From Paenibacillus plantiphilus (GTDB taxonomy: Bacteria > Bacillota > Bacilli > Paenibacillales > Paenibacillaceae): 64,000 bases of DNA. Positions 18,932 through 28,466 of this stretch are shown in pieces. The stretch is taken from contig NZ_CAKMMF010000025.1 of assembly GCF_927798095.1 (NCBI RefSeq), positions 37,161 through 101,160 of the forward strand, given 5' to 3'. Position 1 is the first letter of the stretch; the number at the start of each line of letters is the position of its first letter. The notes below the pieces were generated by a model, which ran no database searches, had not been told where the DNA came from, and saw nothing but the letters and a program-made list of their open reading frames with translations. The translations under genes were made by a program, and so were the position numbers.

Positions 18932-19081
18932 TCCTACTTGTTCGAAACCCTTGTCCGATTTTTGTGGACACAATGTAGACCAAAGTAATATTACAGAATA
19001 AATCGAGGCAATATTAAACGGGACAAGAAATCAATGAGATGCCGCGAGGCCTTATAGGATAAGCTTCCGTTATAGATATAA

Positions 19082-20749
19082 CATGACTTATGCAGTTGAC
19101 TCCAAATACTAGAAACCTCTTACACATTCGCTAAATTGTACGCTATTATCACATAAATATCTTGACAACTAAGAATGGCCCAAATAATCACGAAGGATAC
19201 CCCTTTCAACCGGGTATATCTTAGAGAATTTTGGGTGATTTTTTTGAAGCCATCACTGGAAAAGCCGCGTTTCCGTAAACTCATGCACGGAGAATGTGCT
19301 GGAGCGCCTATTCTGCGAACCTTATGGGATCGTTTCGATTTTTCTCTGCTTCTCACGCAGTCCGGCATCTTTAAACGCAGCGGCGCACCTGCTTGGATGC
19401 TCTGTTTTATGTATGTCGTTGGACTCATTTCGGGCTGCACAGCCGTCAATCAAATCTCGCAACTCGCGGGCAAGGATGCGCTTCTTGAACTCATGTTCAA
19501 GACCTACAAGCTGGCACAATATACCCTCAGTCGTTTCTTCACCACGCCTTATGCTTGGCGATCATTCGGGAAGAAACGCGTACGGCGGCTTCAGCGCGAC
19601 CCGGATACGATGCTGCGCGAAGGCGACGTTATTAATCTTGACGATACACATTGCGCACATCCCTATGCGAAAAAGCTTCCTTATCTGTCTTGGTTGTTCG
19701 ACGCTTCCACCAAAACGTTCGGTTGGTGCATGAATGTCGTCGTACTTCAAGCTGTGCTGCGAAATGGCTTGGAATATCCGCTCTTCTACAGCGTTTGGCG
19801 AAAGCACGAGCAGGACGGGGTAGGCTTGACCAAGCTCGATCTCGCCCGGCAGATGCTGCTGATGCTGCGCGAATCCGTCACTTGCCGGCTATGGATGGCC
19901 ATGGATCGTTGGTATTTGTGCAAGGATTTCTTCGTCTTTCTACAGGCGCATAATTTTGATTGGGTGACCAAGGCAAAACGAAACACATCCCTGTACCGCA
20001 AGGTCACAGAGGCTGGTCGCTGGGAACGCTATGTTCCCGTATCGCCACGGCAGCTGATTCGTGAAGCGTACAAGCGTCTTGTGGCTGGTAGCGGTCTCTC
20101 TGCGATTGCGATGGAAGGCATCTATATGAAACTTCCTTATGAAACGCATGGCCGCAAAGGACAGGTAGTCACCAAACAACGTCTTGTACCGATCGCAGTC
20201 GTTGCCGCCATGCGATTGCGTGAAGATACGAACGCAGCAACGGAAGGTGCTGGAGATGAGGACGCAGCGGCCTACAAAGGGGCTTACTTGATCTTGAGCA
20301 ATCGTCATGATGCACCGCTCGAAGCGCTTACCGTTTACGGGAAACGTTGGCGGATTGAGGTTTTCTTTCGGATAGCCAAACAAGAACTTGGTTTTGAACA
20401 GTGCCATTCGACGTCCGAAGCTCACCAGCTTGCCCATTTGGAAATGCTCTTCGCGGCCGAAACACTACTTGCCTATGCTTTATGGCAGGTAAACAAAGAA
20501 AAAACGAGTGATGAAAGCTGCACCCACGGCGAAATGGTTAGCGGCCTCTTCCATACTCGTTGTCAGGTTCGTAGCAGAAACCACAAAGGCTCTGAGCGAA
20601 TCTACATTGATTTTGACACAGAAGCGCTTCGCTTTTCAAGTCTTATTTCAGCCTACTGGCCAAGGGATCTCGGAATGACCTGGTGGCCGGTTTATTCAAG
20701 CATAGATTCTCATCATTACCGATTAATCTCATGAACTGCATAAGTCCTG
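19082..20749 (+). mobile_element. Complete IS4-like insertion sequence, 1668 bp
   Basis: The ends are inverted repeats CATGACTTATGCAGTT (left, 19082-19097) and, reverse-complemented, CAGGACTTATGCAGTT (right), 16 bp with one mismatch. A 7-bp target duplication GATATAA flanks the element at 19075-19081 and 20750-20756. One intact transposase gene fills it. The matching duplication and near-perfect ends suggest a recent insertion at the downstream boundary of the defence island. Confidence 0.9.
19175..20734 (+). CDS. IS4-family DDE transposase (519 aa)
   Basis: It is a full-length transposase lying within the inverted repeats of the element. Catalytic motifs fit DDE enzymes: LDDTHC (first Asp), MAMDRWY (second Asp) and the signature WRIEVFFRIAKQELGFEQ, which carries the Glu and the Y-R-E-K-like pattern of the IS4 family. 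The start at ATG 19175 has a weak ribosome site, common for transposases. GC content is higher than in the Septu genes next to it. The 7-bp duplication points towards the ISPepr1-like subgroup, but that is inference from size and duplication only. Confidence 0.88.
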   Translation: MAQIITKDTPFNRVYLREFWVIFLKPSLEKPRFRKLMHGECAGAPILRTLWDRFDFSLLLTQSGIFKRSGAPAWMLCFMYVVGLISGCTAVNQISQLAGKDALLELMFKTYKLAQYTLSRFFTTPYAWRSFGKKRVRRLQRDPDTMLREGDVINLDDTHCAHPYAKKLPYLSWLFDASTKTFGWCMNVVVLQAVLRNGLEYPLFYSVWRKHEQDGVGLTKLDLARQMLLMLRESVTCRLWMAMDRWYLCKDFFVFLQAHNFDWVTKAKRNTSLYRKVTEAGRWERYVPVSPRQLIREAYKRLVAGSGLSAIAMEGIYMKLPYETHGRKGQVVTKQRLVPIAVVAAMRLREDTNAATEGAGDEDAAAYKGAYLILSNRHDAPLEALTVYGKRWRIEVFFRIAKQELGFEQCHSTSEAHQLAHLEMLFAAETLLAYALWQVNKEKTSDESCTHGEMVSGLFHTRCQVRSRNHKGSERIYIDFDTEALRFSSLISAYWPRDLGMTWWPVYSSIDSHHYRLIS

Positions 20750-20800
20750 GATATAAAAGGATGGTTACCTAATTGAGTGTATAGAAGAAACACCACGAAA

Positions 20801-20834
20801 ATCCACAACCGCATGCGGTTGTGGATTGCTTTTT
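20801..20834. terminator. Perfect 26-bp palindromic terminator
   Basis: A 13-bp perfect inverted repeat (ATCCACAACCGCA and its complement, 20801-20826) is followed by a T-run on the + strand and by TTTT on the - strand. It lies directly after the MocR-type gene on the - strand and can also stop transcription leaving the insertion sequence. Confidence 0.8.
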
Positions 20835-22255
20835 TACTTGGAGCCAAACCAAATCTCCGCCAGCTGTTGGATACCATCTTCCAGCTCTTCTGCCGACAAT
20901 GCGCCGAATCCAAGGATGAACGTATTTGCATACGCATCCTCCGGGCCTGACCAGTGATTGGTAACCGGCTCGACCATGATGCCTGCTTCACGGGCCGCTC
21001 TGAATAGAGCGGTGCCGTCAAATCCGGCGTTCAGCTTCAATAGAAGATGCAGGCCCGCATTATGTCCCAGCACTGTAACGTTATCGTTCATAAACCGGCC
21101 AATTGCCAAGGTTAAGACTTCGTATTTGGACTGGTAGATTTTCCGCATTCGGCGGACGTGTCTCGTGAAGTGTCCATCTCTCATGAAGAGATGCACAGCA
21201 TGCTGCACCAGCAAGGAAACGGATTGATTGTAGAATTGGTTCTTCTGTTGAAAGGTTGCGACGAGCGAGCGGGGGACCACGATATAGCTGAGCCGCGCAG
21301 AAGGAAGAAATATTTTCGACAAGGTTCCCAAGTAAATTACCCGATCATAGCTGTCCATCGCCTTCATGGCAGGAATCGGTTCGCCAAGGTAGCGGAATTC
21401 ACTGTCATAGTCATCCTCGATAATCCAGCCCTTCCTTTCATGCGCCCATTGCAGCAATTGCTGGCGTCTGTGAACGGGCATCACCATCCCCATCGGGAAC
21501 TGATGGGACGGCGTGACATAGACCATGCCCGCTGAGGAAGCATATAGATAGTCGATCCCAATGCCATCTTCATCTAGCGGAATATCGTCCAGCGGGCAGC
21601 CCTGATTCTGAAATGCAACGCGCGCTCCGCGGTACCCCGGATTCTCCATGGCAACACTCTGGCCTAACCATTGAAGATATTGGCACAGCAGGCTGAGCGA
21701 ATGCTGAGTGCCCGAGGATAGAAATATTTGATCCGGGGAACAAGAGATTCCCCGCGATTGGAACAGGTATTCTGCGAGTTCTTCGCGCAGCTCGTAGTCG
21801 CCCTGTGAGGTGCTGTAGCCCAGCGAATTTTTTACAGGGGAATACAAGGCGTCCAGCAAACACTTCTTCCAGATGTCGATCGGAAATGCCGATGTATCAA
21901 TCGGGCCCGAGTAGAAATTGCATCGAATGTGCTCGTCCGGATCAGGCCTTCGCCAAATCTTCTCCGGCACTGCGATCATGGCCGCCATCGAATCGGGGAA
22001 TGCATCCGAATGCATAGTTATGTAAAACCCGCTGCGATCCTTGCTCGTGACATAGCTCTCCGCAATTAGCTGTTGATAGGCTGTGCTGACGGTATTCTTG
22101 CTGATGGAAAGTGTATGCGCCAATTCCCGAATCGGGGGCAGACAGCACCCGGCTTGCAGGCGTCCGGACAGAATTTCCTCTTTGATAAACGTATAGAGCT
22201 GTAGGTAAATCGGCGTACGGCTTTGCTTCTTTAAAGGCGGCATCAAGCTTAACAT
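20834..22255 (-). CDS. MocR/PdxR-type regulator: GntR HTH fused to an aminotransferase domain
   Basis: A 473-residue protein with an N-terminal GntR winged helix (about 15-85, with IRELAHTLSISKNTVSTAYQ) and a class I aminotransferase-like domain. The PLP lysine sits in YLGTLSKIFLPS. Regulators of this family bind pyridoxal phosphate and often control vitamin B6 or amino acid genes. It is divergent from the ABC exporter operon starting at 22359, with about 100 bases between them, so it may regulate that exporter. No pdx genes lie nearby. The ribosome site is weak, and a few codons of uncertainty remain at the start. Confidence 0.9.
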   Translation of the reverse strand: MLSLMPPLKKQSRTPIYLQLYTFIKEEILSGRLQAGCCLPPIRELAHTLSISKNTVSTAYQQLIAESYVTSKDRSGFYITMHSDAFPDSMAAMIAVPEKIWRRPDPDEHIRCNFYSGPIDTSAFPIDIWKKCLLDALYSPVKNSLGYSTSQGDYELREELAEYLFQSRGISCSPDQIFLSSGTQHSLSLLCQYLQWLGQSVAMENPGYRGARVAFQNQGCPLDDIPLDEDGIGIDYLYASSAGMVYVTPSHQFPMGMVMPVHRRQQLLQWAHERKGWIIEDDYDSEFRYLGEPIPAMKAMDSYDRVIYLGTLSKIFLPSARLSYIVVPRSLVATFQQKNQFYNQSVSLLVQHAVHLFMRDGHFTRHVRRMRKIYQSKYEVLTLAIGRFMNDNVTVLGHNAGLHLLLKLNAGFDGTALFRAAREAGIMVEPVTNHWSGPEDAYANTFILGFGALSAEELEDGIQQLAEIWFGSK

Positions 22256-22358
22256 TCGTCACCATCTGTCCCAGGTATTTTCTGTGATTTTGTATCTATC
22301 CACATGCAAGGTTTACTTATATATTCATTCTATCATTATTTCGCAGAGGTGAGATAGA

Positions 22359-23381
22359 TTGTCAATCATTCAGGTGGATCAACTAACGAAAACGTTTCAC
22401 AGACCGATTCGCGGGACAGGGGCATTAGGTGCGATTCGCGATCTGATCAATCGCCGTTATGAGGAGAAAACGGCCGTCGACCGTATCTCGTTCACTATTG
22501 AACGGGGTGAAATTGTCGGGTATTTGGGTCCTAATGGAGCGGGAAAATCGACCTCTATCAAAATGCTGGTCGGCATCCTCGTGCCAACGAGCGGAGAAGT
22601 GCGAGTCGACGGCGTAATCCCGTACAAGAACCGCAAGGAGAATGCGAGTAAGATCGGTGTCGTCTTCGGTCAGCGTTCCCAGCTGTGGTGGGATATCCCC
22701 GTCTCCGAAACGTTCGAGCTCATGAAGTACATGTACAACATCCCAACAGCGGATTTCAAGCGGAACATAGAGCTGTTCACTGATGTGCTCGGCATACAGG
22801 ATTTCATGCATGTTGCCGTGCGCCAGCTGAGCTTGGGTCAGCGGATGCGGGCCGATCTGTGTGCAGCTCTGCTGCATAATCCTTCCATTGTTTACTTGGA
22901 CGAGCCTACCATTGGACTCGATGTTGTCGTAAAGAAGAAAATTCGGGAATTTTTGCTCGAAGTGAATGCCCTGCGCCAAACAACGATTCTGCTAACTACG
23001 CATGACATGTCCGATGTGGAGAAGCTGTGTTCGCGCGTGATTATAATCAATAATGGCAGGAAAATGTTCGACGGCGATCTGGAGCGGCTAAAATCCGATT
23101 ACAGTGCGGATGAAACAATGATTCTGCATGTTGATCACGACGAAATCGGGTTTGACGGGAACATCAGCCACTTGGGGGTTACAGACTTTACTTATCATCC
23201 AGAGTCAGGCTCGATCCTGCTTCGGTATGATAAACGCCATGCTAAACCCGCTTCTATTCTGGCATGGTTCATGGAGCGGACTGTGGTCCACGATTTTGAA
23301 ATCAAACCGGCTGAGGTGGAAGATGTGATACGGGATATTTACCAGGATTCCACAAGCTGCGAGCTTGGGGAGGTACAATGA
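22359..23381 (+). CDS. ABC-2 type exporter, ATP-binding subunit
   Basis: It starts at TTG 22359 behind GAGGTGA. The 340-residue ATPase has Walker A GPNGAGKST, signature LSLGQRMRADL, Walker B IVYLDEPTIGLD and an H-loop LTTHD, plus a C-terminal extension as in DrrA-like exporters. It forms an operon with two membrane subunits, with a 4-base overlap with the next gene. Three-gene ABC-2 units of this type commonly export drugs or peptides; substrate cannot be read from sequence. The divergent MocR-type gene may control it. Confidence 0.92.
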   Translation: MSIIQVDQLTKTFHRPIRGTGALGAIRDLINRRYEEKTAVDRISFTIERGEIVGYLGPNGAGKSTSIKMLVGILVPTSGEVRVDGVIPYKNRKENASKIGVVFGQRSQLWWDIPVSETFELMKYMYNIPTADFKRNIELFTDVLGIQDFMHVAVRQLSLGQRMRADLCAALLHNPSIVYLDEPTIGLDVVVKKKIREFLLEVNALRQTTILLTTHDMSDVEKLCSRVIIINNGRKMFDGDLERLKSDYSADETMILHVDHDEIGFDGNISHLGVTDFTYHPESGSILLRYDKRHAKPASILAWFMERTVVHDFEIKPAEVEDVIRDIYQDSTSCELGEVQ

Positions 23382-24178
23382 ACGTTTATTACAAACTAAT
23401 GCTGAATGCGGTTCAAAGCAGTACGGCTTATCGTTTCCATACGTTCGTAACGACCTTTCAGCGATTGATCGGCATTTTCGTGCAGATTTCCTTATGGACG
23501 GCTTTATACAAAGGGGCGCAGTCGTTTCAAATTGAGATTGCGCAGGCTTCGCTGCAGGAGATGTGGATGTATGTCGTCTACAGCAGCTTGCTTGGCATGA
23601 TTGTTACCAATGGCAACATTTATTCACTCAGCGATAAAATCCAGACGGGCCATATCGTTACTACGCTTATCCGTCCGATTGGGCTGTTTCGTTCCTTGCT
23701 GTGCGAGACGCTTGGCTCCAAGGTATTCATGATCCTGTTCGAGATCATACCGGTAATGATTGTGAGCCACTTCGTGTTTGGGCTTCCACTGCCAACGATA
23801 GAGGCGATACCGGTGCTCATGATCATGATAGTCGTGGCATTTACGACATTCTTCCTGATGACGTTCATCGTCGGCATGAGCAGCTTCTGGTATATTCGCA
23901 CGTTCCATCTGGAATTTATGCTTAACCATGTGATGAATTTCTTCTCGGGCTTACTGATTCCGTTATGGTTTTTTCCTCGCGAGCTGCGTGCAGTTATGGA
24001 ATGGCTGCCGTTTGACCTTGTTTATTATGCGCCGTTGTCCGTCTTGCTGGGTAAGGCGAAGTATGCAGAGATCGGCGTCATGTTGGCCAAAGGCTGCGTG
24101 TGGATCGCGCTGCTTGCGGCAGCGGCAGTCATGGTCTGGCACTTGGGCAAAAGAAAACTGGTCATTCAAGGAGGCTGA
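23378..24178 (+). CDS. ABC-2 exporter permease subunit 1
   Basis: A membrane protein of 266 residues with about six hydrophobic segments. It fits the ABC-2 permease family (the DUF990-like branch, in which two permeases pair with one ATPase). The start overlaps the ATPase stop (ATGA), with GGGGAGG upstream. The gene is immediately followed by the second permease, so the exporter is probably an ATPase dimer with a heterodimeric membrane pore. No substrate-binding protein is encoded nearby, which supports export rather than import. Confidence 0.88.
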   Translation: MNVYYKLMLNAVQSSTAYRFHTFVTTFQRLIGIFVQISLWTALYKGAQSFQIEIAQASLQEMWMYVVYSSLLGMIVTNGNIYSLSDKIQTGHIVTTLIRPIGLFRSLLCETLGSKVFMILFEIIPVMIVSHFVFGLPLPTIEAIPVLMIMIVVAFTTFFLMTFIVGMSSFWYIRTFHLEFMLNHVMNFFSGLLIPLWFFPRELRAVMEWLPFDLVYYAPLSVLLGKAKYAEIGVMLAKGCVWIALLAAAAVMVWHLGKRKLVIQGG

Positions 24179-24186
24179 TAAACAAG

Positions 24187-24999
24187 ATGCCAAACCCATT
24201 CCGATTGTACGGGCGCTTTCTGCGAACGTACATGAAAACGCAGCTGGAGTACAGGTTCTCCTTCTTCGGAGATATATTCGTTAATATGATGACTTTCGTT
24301 ACGCTTTACTTGAGCTTCTGGGTGTTGTTTAACACTTTCCCCACGATGAACGGATGGAATTATTGGGAGGTGGTCTTCCTGTACAATCTGAATTTGCTGA
24401 CTTATGCGATCAGTTCGTTGTTCTTCTGGGGACCGATGAAACAGTTGGAGCATTTGGTTCGTTCCGGAGAGTTTGATCAATTTCTAGTCCGCCCGCTTGG
24501 ACCGTTGAAACTGCTCGTATTCCGACAGTTTCAGCATACGTTCATTGGACACATCATCGTAGCGGGAACCGTTATGGTTCTGTGCACCATCCAGCTTCAG
24601 ATCCATTGGACGGCCGGTAATATCGCATTCTTGCTTCTCTGCGTCCTGGGCGGAACGCTCATTCAAGCAGGCATTATCATTGCAGCGGCTTCCAGTGCGT
24701 TCTGGGTCGTACGGTCAGGGACCGTCGTCGATATTTCGATCTATGCGATTCGAAATTTCATTAATTATCCTATCAGCATATACGGGAGATCGATTCAACT
24801 ACTGCTGACATTCGCGATTCCTTATGCATTCGTCAATTACTATCCGGCGGCAGCTTTTTTTGGAAAGGATCATGCCGGCAGCTCCGAACTATCGAACTTG
24901 TACAGCTACAGCTCGCTGGCGGTTGGTGCCGTTCTGTTCGCGGTCGCGATATGGATTTTTCGCCGTGGGGTAATGCGTTACGATAGTGCGGGTTCTTAA
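24187..24999 (+). CDS. ABC-2 exporter permease subunit 2
   Basis: It starts at ATG 24187 after AAGGAGG (24168-24174); a longer in-frame extension upstream would overlap the first permease and lacks a site. The protein has about 270 residues, six hydrophobic segments and the same family character as subunit 1. A terminator at 25061-25091 follows after about 60 bases, so the operon is three genes long. Most likely it pairs with subunit 1 in the membrane. Confidence 0.88.
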   Translation: MPNPFRLYGRFLRTYMKTQLEYRFSFFGDIFVNMMTFVTLYLSFWVLFNTFPTMNGWNYWEVVFLYNLNLLTYAISSLFFWGPMKQLEHLVRSGEFDQFLVRPLGPLKLLVFRQFQHTFIGHIIVAGTVMVLCTIQLQIHWTAGNIAFLLLCVLGGTLIQAGIIIAAASSAFWVVRSGTVVDISIYAIRNFINYPISIYGRSIQLLLTFAIPYAFVNYYPAAAFFGKDHAGSSELSNLYSYSSLAVGAVLFAVAIWIFRRGVMRYDSAGS

Positions 25000-25060
25000 A
25001 CATAGCAGGCTGCTGCGGCGAATTGTGGACCTGCTTATCCACGGTTCGCCTCCATCATGT

Positions 25061-25091
25061 AAAACCCTGACCGCAAGAGGTTGGGGTTTTT
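25061..25091 (+). terminator. Terminator of the ABC-2 operon
   Basis: AAACCC-TG-ACC pairs with GGT-TG-GGGTTT, followed by T residues. The preceding bases (CCTCCATCATGTAAAACC) recur near 62826, before another hairpin-like region. Confidence 0.75.
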
Positions 25092-25127
25092 GCTTGTGGG
25101 AGCGGAGGTTGAATCTGATTCTAGAGC

Positions 25128-25157
25128 TTGACAAAGAAAAGGGGATTAACGTAATTT
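25128..25157 (+). promoter_or_regulatory. Sigma-A-type promoter before the 59-aa membrane gene
   Basis: TTGACA at 25128-25133 and TAATTT at 25152-25157 are 18 bases apart. This is the first promoter candidate after the ABC-2 terminator and points at the small gene at 25211. Confidence 0.55.
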
Positions 25158-25210
25158 AAAAAGATAATTTCAAAAAATAGGCAGCGGGGTCAGGAGAGGA
25201 TGAAATCGTA

Positions 25211-25390
25211 ATGGCAGCTAATTGGTGGTTCGCTCTCATTATTATGGTTGTGTTAAACGGAATTATGGTTTGGACCTTGTTAACAGGGCTAGAGCCAGTA
25301 AGCCGAAGGGCCAAAAAGTGGTTTTTTATCGTCGTGAATGCTATTGGGCTCGTTCTAGCGGTCTCTCAATTTTTCTGGATGGATTTTTAG
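25211..25390 (+). CDS. Small two-pass membrane protein (59 aa)
   Basis: ATG 25211 follows a GGAGAGGATG site. The short protein has two hydrophobic segments (about residues 5-25 and 38-55) separated by a basic loop with RRAKK, giving a hairpin-like membrane topology. I recognise no family. It has its own promoter candidate at 25128 and lies 70 bases before an acetyltransferase gene. The coding frame is closed by TAG at 25388-25390. Confidence 0.55.
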   Translation: MAANWWFALIIMVVLNGIMVWTLLTGLEPVSRRAKKWFFIVVNAIGLVLAVSQFFWMDF

Positions 25391-25408
25391 ACCTGGATGC
25401 GATGGGCA

Positions 25409-25452
25409 GGACTGCACCCGCAGATGCCTGTATGGTGATGTCCTTTGAGGGG
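25409..25452 (+). repeat. Copy of a dispersed ACTACACCC-type repeat
   Basis: ACTGCACCCGCAGATGCCTG and the following bases resemble stretches at 54679 and 62772. It directly precedes the acetyltransferase ribosome site, so it may be part of that leader. Confidence 0.35.
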
Positions 25453-25463
25453 TGATGAAACGA

Positions 25464-26006
25464 ATGAACACAGTCCGACTAATCAGACCTTCTATCGAAT
25501 TTCGTGATCAGTATTTATCGTTCTACAATGACTGGATCAGCAGCGGTGAAGACATCGTACCTTGGGTTGTTGACAGAGACCCCAGCGATTTCGAGGCGAT
25601 GCTGGAATTTATCTATTCGGAAGACAGCGAGGAGAAACTAACTCATTCTGATTGGGTGCCTCATTCGACCTACTGGTTAATAGACGAAAGAGATTCGCTT
25701 GTAGGCGCGGTAAACATCCGACACCGTTTGAACCAGAAGCTTCTGAATGGCGGCGGTCATATTGGCTATGGAATACGGCCCTCTTTTAGACGAAGGGGGT
25801 ATGGGAGTGCAATATTAGCTCAGGCATTACAAATTATTCGACAGATCGGCGTCGATAAAGTGCTGTTGGTATGCGATAAAGGCAACAATGGCTCGGAGAA
25901 AACAATTGTGAAGCAAGGCGGCATTTTTGAATCCGAATTTACAGAGGACGATGGCAATATCGTCAGAAGGTTTTGGATTGATATGACAATAGAAGAGCGC
26001 CGGTAA
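25464..26006 (+). CDS. GNAT family N-acetyltransferase
   Basis: About 180 residues. The acetyl-CoA-binding loop motif is RPSFRRRGYGSAIL, preceded by the beta-strand region HIGYGI and followed by the helix-strand typical of GNAT proteins. The start at ATG 25464 has GAGGGGTGAT at optimal distance; ATG 25455 or GTG 25452 are less well placed. The substrate is unknown. Proteins of this shape often acetylate aminoglycosides, small amines or protein N-termini. A bidirectional terminator closes the gene. Confidence 0.88.
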   Translation: MNTVRLIRPSIEFRDQYLSFYNDWISSGEDIVPWVVDRDPSDFEAMLEFIYSEDSEEKLTHSDWVPHSTYWLIDERDSLVGAVNIRHRLNQKLLNGGGHIGYGIRPSFRRRGYGSAILAQALQIIRQIGVDKVLLVCDKGNNGSEKTIVKQGGIFESEFTEDDGNIVRRFWIDMTIEERR

Positions 26007-26042
26007 AAATATCTGTAACGGTACAGGTATTTACCGGCGCTC
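25995..26042. terminator. Bidirectional terminator between convergent genes
   Basis: GAGCGCCGGTAAA at 25995 pairs with TTTACCGGCGCTC ending at 26042, with further pairing inside. It separates the acetyltransferase gene from the MMPL gene on the other strand and overlaps the end of the acetyltransferase coding sequence. Confidence 0.85.
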
Positions 26043-26051
26043 ATTGTTATT

Positions 26052-28418
26052 TTAGTGTGACTTATGCGCGTTAGCGCCGTCCTTGGCGTTAAGCTCGGCG
26101 ATGAGCTTGTCGCCCTCGACGTCCAGGTTCGGCAGCAGACGATCCATCCATTTCGGCAGCCACCAGGTCTTGTCGCCAAAGATGGCGATGACGGCAGGAA
26201 CAAGCGCCATGCGGACGATGAATGCGTCGATCAGTACGCCGATCGCCAGAGCGAAACCGATTTGCTTAATCATGATGTCGTGCGTGAATATGAATCCTGC
26301 GAATACAGCCACCATAATGACAGCGGCAGCAACTACGACACGGCTGGCCTGATTGTATCCATGAATGACGCTTTGCTTGCCCCTATACCCATGCACATAG
26401 GACTCTCGCATGGAGGAGACCAGGAAGACCTGGTAGTCCATCGCCAATCCGTAGAGAATACCAGTGACCAGGATGGGGATGAAGCTCATAAGCGGGCCGC
26501 CAGTGTCAGCTCCAAAGATTTGGCTAGCCCAGCCCCACTGAAACACGGCTGTAGTGATCCCGAACGTCGCAAGCACGCTAAGCAGGAAACCGACCGTTGC
26601 CTTAATCGGGACGAGAATGGACCGAAAGACCAACAGTAGAATAATTAGCGAGAGGATGACGATGATTCCGACGTAGAGTGGAAAGACCTCTGCCAGCTTG
26701 GCCGACATATCGATGTTGATTGCAGTGAACCCCGTAACGCCAAGGACAACGTTATGATTGAGGGCAATCGCCGAGTCGGCCGCACGCAGCTCCTGCACGA
26801 GATTCTTCGTCTCCGCATCAGTGGGTCCTGTGTTCGGAATCAGGCTCAGGATAGCTATTGTTCCGTTTTCGTTCACACCGAGCGGTGATACGACCGACAC
26901 GTTGTCAACCTGTTGAATGTCCTGTACGATCCCTGCAAGCGCCTGAGGTGTGATCGTTCCGTCCGTATCTTTCGGTTCGGCGACGATGAGAAGAGGACCG
27001 TTGAATCCCTCTCCAAAACCACTGGAGATCGCGTCGTAGCTCTGCCGCTGCGCGGTGTCCAGATTCGCGGTGCCGCCGGAGGGCATCCCGAGCTTCATCT
27101 CGGCAACCGGAATCGCCGCTATGCCAAGGATTGCGACAACAGCTATAATTACGGGCCAACGGAATTTCACGATTCCCTTCACCCAGCCGTCCGCAACGCC
27201 ATGCTGCTTGTCGGATGACTTTGAACTGCTCTTCTCTCGTGCTTTGCGGGAGCAGATGCGCTCGCCGACCAGGCCGAGCATCGCTGGCAGCAGCGTGAGT
27301 GCAATGAGTACGCTCAGGAATACGGTGACCGCAGCAACGATCGCCATCATGCTCAGAAAGGTAATCCCAATGACGAGAAGTCCGCACAGGGCGATAATTA
27401 CCGTAAGTCCCGCGAAGAATACCGCGCTTCCCGCTGTGCCCACAGCTCTGCTTGCAGCTTCACGAGCCGTCAGTCCCTGGTCGAAAATGAGGCGTCGCTG
27501 GCGGTTCACAATAAAGAGTGCATAATCGATACCTACGGCCAAACCAATCATAAGGGCCAGGACCGGCGTGAAGGAGGTCATGGTGACGAAATTCGAGATG
27601 GCGAAGGCGCCGCCGACACCGATCCCGACGCCAAAGAGCGCAGTTACAATCGGCAAACCGGCTGCTACGACCGATCCGAGCGTCATGACCAGGACGAGCG
27701 CAGCGATGATCAATCCGATAACCTCATTGATCCCGATCGGAATTTCTGGCGACTTCAGGGAGTCGCTCGGCAGCACTGTAATGCCGGTACCCTTCTCCGC
27801 TTCGGTTACTGCCTCGACGACCGAATCTGTGACGCCCGCAGGCAGCGAGTTTTGCTGCACCGTGAACTGGAATTGGAACAGGGCCACGCTGCCGTCAGTT
27901 GCAATCAGCATGCCCGGTACGGGCATCCCGTCCACAATGAGCGGGCCGTATGGCGGCATTTCTGCCATAGCGGCTCCTGCATCAGCTTGATTCGCAGTCT
28001 GACCATTGCTAGCTTGCGCTGTCTGATCGCCTTGGGAAGCCTCGCCAGATGGGGACGCACCGCTCGCAGCTGCAGCCGCAGCTGCGAGTTCTGCGGGGTT
28101 GATTACGTAGTCGAGTTCATACACGCTGTTAATCGCCGCGGTGATTGCGGACAATCGTTCGGGGGTATTGAGCTGCTCCCCTTCAGGCGCCGTGAACACC
28201 ACGCTTCCTTGACCGCCAGACGCTTCTGGCAGCTCCTGCTCCAGTTTGTCCAGCACCTTTTGCGACTCCGTGCCTTCGATCTTCATCTCAGAGCTTGTGT
28301 GAATACCGTTACTGCCGATCATCGCGATGACGACTCCAACGATCACGATCCAACTTGCAATGAAGAGCCATGGTTTATCAAAGGCGGTTTTTCCTATTTT
28401 GTACAATAATTTTGACAT
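26052..28418 (-). CDS. MMPL-family RND transporter
   Basis: The protein has 788 residues and about 12 membrane segments: one at the N-terminus (IASWIVIVGVVIAMIG), a long extracellular loop, then two blocks of five or six. The MMPL fold has conserved VGIDYALF in the first half and YGLAMDYQVFLVSSMRE in the second. Proton-driven MMPL pumps export lipids, peptides or drugs in Gram-positives. The residues around 120-145 are Ala-rich and low complexity. A TetR regulator gene lies upstream in the same direction, so the pair is probably self-regulated. The substrate cannot be deduced. Confidence 0.9.
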   Translation of the reverse strand: MSKLLYKIGKTAFDKPWLFIASWIVIVGVVIAMIGSNGIHTSSEMKIEGTESQKVLDKLEQELPEASGGQGSVVFTAPEGEQLNTPERLSAITAAINSVYELDYVINPAELAAAAAAASGASPSGEASQGDQTAQASNGQTANQADAGAAMAEMPPYGPLIVDGMPVPGMLIATDGSVALFQFQFTVQQNSLPAGVTDSVVEAVTEAEKGTGITVLPSDSLKSPEIPIGINEVIGLIIAALVLVMTLGSVVAAGLPIVTALFGVGIGVGGAFAISNFVTMTSFTPVLALMIGLAVGIDYALFIVNRQRRLIFDQGLTAREAASRAVGTAGSAVFFAGLTVIIALCGLLVIGITFLSMMAIVAAVTVFLSVLIALTLLPAMLGLVGERICSRKAREKSSSKSSDKQHGVADGWVKGIVKFRWPVIIAVVAILGIAAIPVAEMKLGMPSGGTANLDTAQRQSYDAISSGFGEGFNGPLLIVAEPKDTDGTITPQALAGIVQDIQQVDNVSVVSPLGVNENGTIAILSLIPNTGPTDAETKNLVQELRAADSAIALNHNVVLGVTGFTAINIDMSAKLAEVFPLYVGIIVILSLIILLLVFRSILVPIKATVGFLLSVLATFGITTAVFQWGWASQIFGADTGGPLMSFIPILVTGILYGLAMDYQVFLVSSMRESYVHGYRGKQSVIHGYNQASRVVVAAAVIMVAVFAGFIFTHDIMIKQIGFALAIGVLIDAFIVRMALVPAVIAIFGDKTWWLPKWMDRLLPNLDVEGDKLIAELNAKDGANAHKSH

Positions 28419-28466
28419 CGTGACGGTTCCTCTCCTTCATATCTCTAAACATGTGAATCTGAAAAT

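Noticed and set aside
27055..28409. Long plus-strand frames opposite the MMPL gene
   Set aside because: They are shadows of a GC-rich coding strand, with no ribosome sites or recognisable domains.
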